Shown here: positions 58,813-64,000 of the stretch, one piece after another
Numbering within the stretch: the first letter of the stretch is position 1
Layout of the letters: the number at the start of each line of letters is the position of its first letter
Origin: Corynespora cassiicola
Lineage: Eukaryota > Ascomycota > Dothideomycetes > Pleosporales > Corynesporascaceae
Direction of reading: 5' to 3'
NCBI GenBank assembly: GCA_022059125.1
Contig: JAEUWY010000023.1
Coordinates: 1 to 64,000 of the forward strand
Length of the DNA stretch: 64,000 bases
Notes under the pieces: generated by a model
Database searches by the model: none
What the model saw: only the letters and a program-made list of their open reading frames with translations
What the model was told of the DNA's origin: nothing
Made by a program: the position numbers and the translations under genes

Positions 58813-60417
58813 ATGTCCTCCTCCTCCATCGCCAAGGTACCCCCCTTCTTTTCCAATCACGTGGCCAAAAACTGTCTCTTGATCGTTTTGAGCTGCCTGG
58901 CCCTCCCGATTTCTTTGTCCATCGTCGCTACGAGCCTTTTCTACACGCAATGGTGCAAGCGCACCACCCCACAACCACTCAAACACCGCCCCGAAAATGC
59001 AAAGACTATACTCGTGACCGGCGTCTCCATGGCCAAAGGCCTTTCCATTGCACGTGCACTAGCAAAACATACACCTCACCGTATCATTGGGGCTGACGTC
59101 TCCGCCCTCTCGCCCGGACGCTTCTCCACCGCCCTGGATAGATACTTCGCCCTCGCGCCGCTCACAGCCGACGATGCGGACCCGTATATCGACTCCATGA
59201 TAGAGGTCATTGAGCGGGAAAACATAGACCTGTGGGTCAGCTGCTCGAGCGTCGGGGCAGCGGTCGAGGACGCCGAGGTCGTGCGGCTGGTGGAGAGGAA
59301 GAGGCAGGACGACAAGGGCAAGGCGTTCCGCGCCGTGCAGTTCCCAGACAACATCGTCAGGGTGTTGCACGAGAAGGACGAATTCATCGAGTTTGTGGAG
59401 GGCATTGGGTTGGAGACGCCCGAGTCGCATCGGTGTGCGAGTGTTGGGGAGGTTATGCGCGTGTTGGATCGGCACTCGCCCTCTTCTGATCTCCTCCGCG
59501 ATGCCAAGGGTACTGCGAGGATCTGGGAGCAGAAGAAGCGTTTCATCCTGAAGCCGATTGGGGTCGATGATCGCGCGAGGGAGAAGATGATGACGCTTCT
59601 CCCGCTGGAGGCGTCCCTGGATGCGACGCGCAAGTATGTTCAGGACCTCGACATCTCGAAAGACAACCCATTCCAGCTGCAACAGTATATCCACGGGACA
59701 GAGTATTGCACGCATGCTCTCGTCATCAACGGCAAGATCAAGACCTTTACTTCTTGTCCGTCCTCGGATATGCTGATGCACTACGCAGCTTTGCCTCCAT
59801 TCAGTGCTCTATCAAAGGCAATGTTGGCATTCACGCACAAGGTGGTCGCCGCGCTCAAGGACGTGAATAGCGGACAGCAAGTGTCTGGACATCTGAGCTT
59901 CGATTTTCTGGTCCCAGACCGAGACGCTGATGCGAAGAACATGGAAGATGTGCGATTGTATCCAATCGAGTGCAATCCACGGGCCCACACGGCCGTCACG
60001 TTGTTCAAAGAGAGCGCAGAGATGGCATGCGCATATCTTTCCACATTTAATGACGAACCCTCGGCTACCATTACGGCATCTTCCCACTCTCCTTCGGATG
60101 CTGAAGGAGAACCCGTTTATCCCCCACCTCGGGCTGGAGGTGTATACTGGGCGGCACACGACATCGTAACGCTACTGGTCGTACCTGTGCTAGCCTACTT
60201 GTTTGGCCACTGCGCTCTAACACAAGTCCAGGATAGTGTGGAGGAGCTTACGCACCATGTCGTGTACTGGTCCGACGGCACATTTTCGGTTTCGGACCCG
60301 TTGCCCTGGCTAGTCCTGTGCCATTTGTATTGGCCGTGGAATTTTGTGGAGGCATTGAGAAAAAGCAGGGCATGGAGCAGGGTAAATGTTAGTACAGGCA
60401 AGGTATTTGAGAGCTGA
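58813..60417 (+). CDS. Membrane-anchored ATP-grasp ligase, MysC-like role
   Basis: A single exon of 534 residues. An N-terminal hydrophobic span (NCLLIVLSCLALPISLSIVATSLFY, about 19-43) is followed by a Rossmann-like pre-ATP-grasp domain (TILVTGVSMAKGLSIARAL, about 65-83). The ATP-grasp core follows: KRFILKPIGVDDR near 240, FQLQQYIHGTEYCTHALVINGKI near 292, and HLSFDFLV with YPIECNPRAHTAV near 385, which carries the metal-binding Glu and Asn. A second hydrophobic stretch (TLLVVPVLAYLFGHCAL) is near 455-471. In mycosporine pathways a carboxylate-amine-type ATP-grasp enzyme (MysC in cyanobacteria) couples 4-deoxygadusol to an amino acid. The terminal anchor suggests an endomembrane or mitochondrial-surface location, unlike the soluble cyanobacterial enzyme. 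Function is from family plus context. Confidence 0.85.
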   Translation: MSSSSIAKVPPFFSNHVAKNCLLIVLSCLALPISLSIVATSLFYTQWCKRTTPQPLKHRPENAKTILVTGVSMAKGLSIARALAKHTPHRIIGADVSALSPGRFSTALDRYFALAPLTADDADPYIDSMIEVIERENIDLWVSCSSVGAAVEDAEVVRLVERKRQDDKGKAFRAVQFPDNIVRVLHEKDEFIEFVEGIGLETPESHRCASVGEVMRVLDRHSPSSDLLRDAKGTARIWEQKKRFILKPIGVDDRAREKMMTLLPLEASLDATRKYVQDLDISKDNPFQLQQYIHGTEYCTHALVINGKIKTFTSCPSSDMLMHYAALPPFSALSKAMLAFTHKVVAALKDVNSGQQVSGHLSFDFLVPDRDADAKNMEDVRLYPIECNPRAHTAVTLFKESAEMACAYLSTFNDEPSATITASSHSPSDAEGEPVYPPPRAGGVYWAAHDIVTLLVVPVLAYLFGHCALTQVQDSVEELTHHVVYWSDGTFSVSDPLPWLVLCHLYWPWNFVEALRKSRAWSRVNVSTGKVFES

Positions 60418-60557
60418 TTCTATGCCGCCGACTTCATGGGTGGTCGGATCAAGTCACATGACAAAATTTCAAACAAATCAAACTGCCAAAAGTCCAAATC
60501 ACACGATCTGTACTCACATAGGACACGTCTCTTCGAATAGTAACAAGAGCTGACGTT

Positions 60558-61187
60558 TTAACTATGATCACAGAAGTCCCCGGATAGCCATAATCTTCCC
60601 GCCTTCCGCTCGTACCGGATGCCGTTGATCCCCACGAGGCCGCGCCGCACGCCGGCCACGGGGAACATGGTTTCGTCCCACAGCGTGATGTTGAAGATGC
60701 CCGTGTGGGGATCGATGGCCCAGATGACGCCTCCGCTCGTGTCCGAGGAGAGGATCCTGGATGTCGGGGGTGGGAACCAAGTCATGCCGTTGAGGGTGGT
60801 GTCCTGGATCCTGGTCAAGAAGGTGATGGCTGGGGGGTCCAGGTTCATATCCACGACGTAGATTTGGTTATCTGTTGCGACCGTGAATCTATCGGGCTCG
60901 AATTCGGCGATGCCGAGGGCCAGGCGGGTGCCGTTGAACTGGTGGAGGCGCTGCACTGTGGCGGGCGTGGTGGAGGGGTCGACTTCCCATAGCTCGGGTA
61001 TGTTGACGAATGTGACTAGAAGGCGTCCGTTTTGCCGCACGGCAATGTTCTCGACCCATGTACCATTTGGGAATTGGTGGACGAGTTCCGCGGTTCGGGG
61101 GAGAGTCGCAGTTTCACGAGAAGCTGCCTCTGTCTTGATCGAGAAACATTGGAGAAAAAAGATGAGAAGAGGCAGTATACAATTCAT
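60558..61187 (-). CDS. Shortened SMP-30/gluconolactonase-like secreted propeller
   Basis: The frame has 209 residues from ATG at 61187 with a signal peptide (MNCILPLLIFFLQCFSIKTEA). Propeller-type repeats follow: VHQFPNGTWVENIAVRQNGRLLVTFVNIPELWEVDP, IYVVDMNLDPPAITF, NGMTWFPPPTSRILSSDTSGGVIWAIDPHTG, then GINGIRYERKAGRLWLSGDFCDHS and stop. Family members are about 320-350 residues, so roughly the last third (two blades) is missing. Only 140 bases separate the stop from the ATP-grasp gene, leaving no room for more exons. A TATA-like TATTATATAT lies at 61241-61250. It may be a pseudogene or an unusual short form. No link to the mycosporine pathway is shown other than proximity. Confidence 0.65.
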   Translation of the reverse strand: MNCILPLLIFFLQCFSIKTEAASRETATLPRTAELVHQFPNGTWVENIAVRQNGRLLVTFVNIPELWEVDPSTTPATVQRLHQFNGTRLALGIAEFEPDRFTVATDNQIYVVDMNLDPPAITFLTRIQDTTLNGMTWFPPPTSRILSSDTSGGVIWAIDPHTGIFNITLWDETMFPVAGVRRGLVGINGIRYERKAGRLWLSGDFCDHS

Positions 61188-62123
61188 CTTGAGTGAGAAT
61201 TCTTGCTAGGGTGGCTTCAAACTCACGTCGAGTTTCGCGATATTATATATAGAGTGACGTACGGCCAGACTCATTGTTTACATCAATCTTCCCAGTGTTC
61301 TCCCCTGCATAAAATCGCCGAAACTTCCGCAAAGGTACATGAACCACAAAGAACGGCTTGGAAGCGGGGTAGCAACGGAACTGCCGGATGAGGTTGCAAT
61401 GGAGAAGGGAGACTGCGGAATGGCGTTGAATCATCTTAGCACTCTTGGGAACAGGAAGATGAATTTACGCAATGCGCGGGGGAAATCATGTTTCTATATG
61501 CAATCTGCTTACAGCAATAATCTTATTCGATCTTACAGGGCCTAGACATCGGGGTATAAAGTTCGCCATCCTTGTCTTTCGGGGTGTTAGAGACGGGATC
61601 GGAATTTATGTTCTTAGTCTGGCAGGAGGATTTCAAGGGTCAGAGCACAAAGGTATGGAGATCAGTGGGAAATAAGTTCCATACTGGGCCACTAGCGCGT
61701 GAGAGTGGGCTCTTCTTCGGCGAGTGTGCGTGCGGGCACGGGGCTGTTTTTATGTCTAGTGCCGATCATGAAAAGCTTATGTTCCCAAACGTACACTTAC
61801 ACAATGCATGAATGTTATCTTGGCCACGGGAAGAGGCGGAATGCCTGTTGTAACCGCGTTGTTGGGATTGACTTACTAGTTAGGTGAAATCGAGCTCGTC
61901 ATCGGCGAGCGCACGTGATGAGGCCTTTTTTAGTGTGGCCTGGACGAAGCCTAAGAAGCTTGCAGTTCTTTATTGCAATAGAAGATACTGTTGAGATTCG
62001 TAGGTGTTGAAGAAAACAATAAAATTTGGATAATTTTACGCTGGCCTGGTCGAGTCCCGGGTCGCGAAAAACAATGAATTCAGCAATTGCCCACGAATTT
62101 AATATCAGTTGCCTTTAATCCAC
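61188..62123. other. Intergenic, no gene seen
   Basis: About 940 bases of moderate-GC sequence with short featureless frames (61339-61545, 61572-61811). It contains the promoter of the SMP-30-like gene. Confidence 0.45.
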
Positions 62124-63664
62124 TCAAAGAAACTTGAAATAGCCCCTATTCAATCCAGATGATGTGAATATACCTTCCTTGTCCACCTTCCTCTGTATCT
62201 TCCTCAACCTTGACGCATTCTCCTCTCCATAACTAGCGAAAGTATCCTGGTCCTCTTTGCAATAGTTGATGTACAGATACCTGTTCCAAAGACCCATTTC
62301 TTTTTCTGCGTTCACGCTACGGGATCTCCAGGCTTCCGCAAAAGAATACATGACTTGATCATCAGTAGCATTTTGCCACCCAAACGTCAATAGTGTTATC
62401 ATCAAGGGGCCATCACCCGGAGGCTCTAATCCTAATGCATTGCCTCCACGTTCCTTTGCAGCGCGGAAAACTGCCTTGGGAATGGGCTGGAGCACGACTC
62501 CGGGGCTGAAATCAGGGACGTGGCTGAACTCGGCAACGAGGGACTGGAAGATTTCCCATACGCGTTTTTCGAGCGAAGCAGAAGGGGAGTACGTGAACGT
62601 CGTGTATAAGCGCCTTTTAGTGATCACTTAGCGAGATTCGTAAAAAGTCGGCGGCAATGAAAAGTTTAGAGAATATAGAGGAGGGCTTACCGTAGACCGA
62701 ACGCAGGAGCAGTAGCGATGTGGTTACTGATCCAATCAGTTCTCAATGTATCGGTCTCGTAAGGGATCTTGAAGGCGTCTTTGAAAACCGATGGCGATGG
62801 CTCGGGTTTGAGGTAAGAATACCATATTGCTGGTACGAAAGATTCGGTGGTCTGATTATATTGAAGTCTTGTGTAATACACCATGTCGGTGTCGTTTGAA
62901 TATAGCGTCGCCAGCTTGTATGTTTCTGCTAATATCTGATTGTGGTAGTTAATTGAGTATGTCCTTTGTCCAAATAACTGTTGTCCTTGAAGAACTGTGC
63001 GATGTCTGAAGCGAGTGATTATGCCGAGCTTGTTTGCACCTCCACGCAAAGCGTAATAGATATCGGGATCTGTCTCGTGGGTGATGTTTGCAATAGTTCC
63101 ATTGGGGAGAATGACCTGAAAGATATCTGTTAGATCCGTATGCCTTGGAGTTATAAAGTAGCTAAAAATTCCACAGAGCTCACTCACCTCATATTCCAAA
63201 ATGTTATCTACTACCAGCCCCATCTTCGCTACCAGGTTTGAGAATCCTCCTCCCATCGAGAAGCCAGCAACACCTACAGGATCTACTCTACCTCTTAGAA
63301 AAGCCAACTGTCTTTTTTCCAGGGCACGATCCGCCTCGACCAATGTTAAACCTGCTCCTAGCCATGCACTCTGTAGGTCATTTGTGGCCTCTGTCTGATT
63401 GAAACGACCCATATCCAATGTCACACCCCCATTAATATTGCTTGCATCAACTCTCCGAGCATGACCCCCTCCTTTTATTGCAAAGGTGCACCAGTTATCC
63501 TTGACGATGCTCAGAACCTCGACTACTTCATCGCTGGTATGGGGCTCTACGCGGCATGCTGGCACGACTGCAGCCTGTTTAGCATCCCATATTCGAAAAC
63601 TGGGATCATTTTCTGGGAAATGAATAGCAGAAGTAGATGAAAATATAGCTGCGAGTTGAGCACA
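62124..63664 (-). pseudogene. Berberine-bridge-type FAD oxidoreductase lacking its first exon
   Basis: Three exons (63664-63188, 63115-62691, 62613-62124) give 463 readable residues with normal introns (GTGAGT and GTAAGC donors). The FAD-binding PCMH domain is clear: WDAKQAAVVPACRVEPHTSDEVVEVL, KGGGHARRVDASNINGG with the flavin-linking histidine, and VAGFSMGGGFSNLVAKMG. The second (Cys) flavin link of bicovalent enzymes is absent. The C-terminal BBE motif is YLYINYCKEDQDTFASYGEENASRLRKIQ. The enzyme type oxidises carbohydrates or alkaloid-like metabolites. Upstream of CAQLAAIF is an acceptor (CTAAC ... CAACCAG at about 63665-63690). The exon that should supply the ATG and signal peptide would fall in the AT-rich island beginning near 63700, where no suitable ATG was found. 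Either it is broken by that repeat or the exon lies beyond it. Confidence 0.75.
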
Positions 63665-63689
63665 CTGGTTGATACGCTGTTAGTACAGA

Positions 63690-64000
63690 GGGGTGACATT
63701 AAAAAAAAGTGTATAAAAAAATCGTACTTTTTAAACTTGTATAGCTTTTTTTTTAAAACAGCTATTTAAAAAAAAAAAAAATTAAAGTTAGAGGAATTCA
63801 TAAATACAATAAGAAAATACTTTAAAAAAAAAGCTTATACAATTTTTTCAATGTTTTAAAAAGCTCTAAATATAGTGTAAAAAAAAGTTTAAATTTTTAT
63901 ACGCTGTAATTTTTTTTAAAATTTTTTTTTAAAACTTTTTATTTTATACTAACTAAATTTAGCTTAGTTTATATTACGTAAGCAAAAAATTAGAGCTAAA
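63690..64000. repeat. AT-rich island, probable RIP-degraded repeat
   Basis: GC content collapses abruptly at about 63700 to poly-A/poly-T rich sequence with TTTTTTTAAAA tracts, which continues to the window edge. No coding sense survives in the visible 300 bases. The composition matches the element next to the telomere, with similar AAAAAGCT and TTTTATTTTA words, but no long match is visible. Confidence 0.6.

Noticed and set aside
62041..62075. T-arm-like sequence GGTCGAGTCCCGGG
   Set aside because: No acceptor, D-arm or anticodon arm can be built around it.

Overview
This window is the end of a filamentous-ascomycete chromosome (Pezizomycotina; Dothideomycetes is my guess from overall character, not proven). 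Bases 1-91 are CCCTAA telomere repeats. The genes have short introns of about 45-90 bases with GTNNGT donors and CTGAC/CTAAC branch sites, typical of these fungi. No bacterial gene is present.

Layout. (1) 92-3177: AT-rich remains of a Ty3/gypsy retrotransposon on the minus strand, with gag, zinc knuckle and protease readable through many C-to-T/G-to-A stops; the telomere replaces the rest of pol. (2) 3.2-15 kb: low-GC accessory subtelomere. It holds a palindromic repeat, two small secreted-protein genes, an EthD-like gene, an unrecognised pseudogene, a GMC oxidoreductase pseudogene, a SnoaL-like gene and an O-methyltransferase. The last four enzyme types look like leftovers of a secondary-metabolite cluster without a core synthase. 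(3) 14.4-20.3 kb: a long stretch without a convincing gene, low-GC to about 16 kb and GC-rich after that. (4) 20-53 kb: conserved core genes: a nuclear-type hypothetical protein, molybdenum cofactor sulfurase, MCM7, PEX1, proteasome beta-4, enolase, a large disordered protein, a four-span membrane protein, a short hypothetical, an intron-containing tRNA-Trp, ribosomal protein uL5 (RPL11), SmB and mitochondrial pyruvate carrier MPC1. (5) 54.3-60.4 kb: a sedoheptulose-7-phosphate cyclase (desmethyl-4-deoxygadusol synthase type), a COMT-like O-methyltransferase and a membrane-anchored ATP-grasp enzyme. Together these are the three core activities of mycosporine (UV-sunscreen) biosynthesis. (6) 60.5-64 kb: a shortened SMP-30-like propeller gene, a berberine-bridge-type FAD oxidoreductase whose first exon is missing, and a second AT-rich island that starts where that exon should be.

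How it fits together. In the mycosporine group the cyclase and methyltransferase are divergent from a 1.5-kb shared promoter, and the ATP-grasp gene follows the methyltransferase on the same strand. This suggests a route from sedoheptulose 7-phosphate to 4-deoxygadusol to a mycosporine-amino acid. The core genes include two close divergent pairs (MCM7/PEX1 and RPL11/SmB). Several core genes have unusual splice structures: a start codon split by an intron in the proteasome gene, a GC-AG intron and a 16-base exon in enolase, and a 9-base exon in SmB. In the subtelomere, the in-frame stops I can read in pseudogenes are of the CAA/CAG-to-TAA/TAG kind, as expected if repeat-induced point mutation (RIP) leaked from the retrotransposon into flanking genes.
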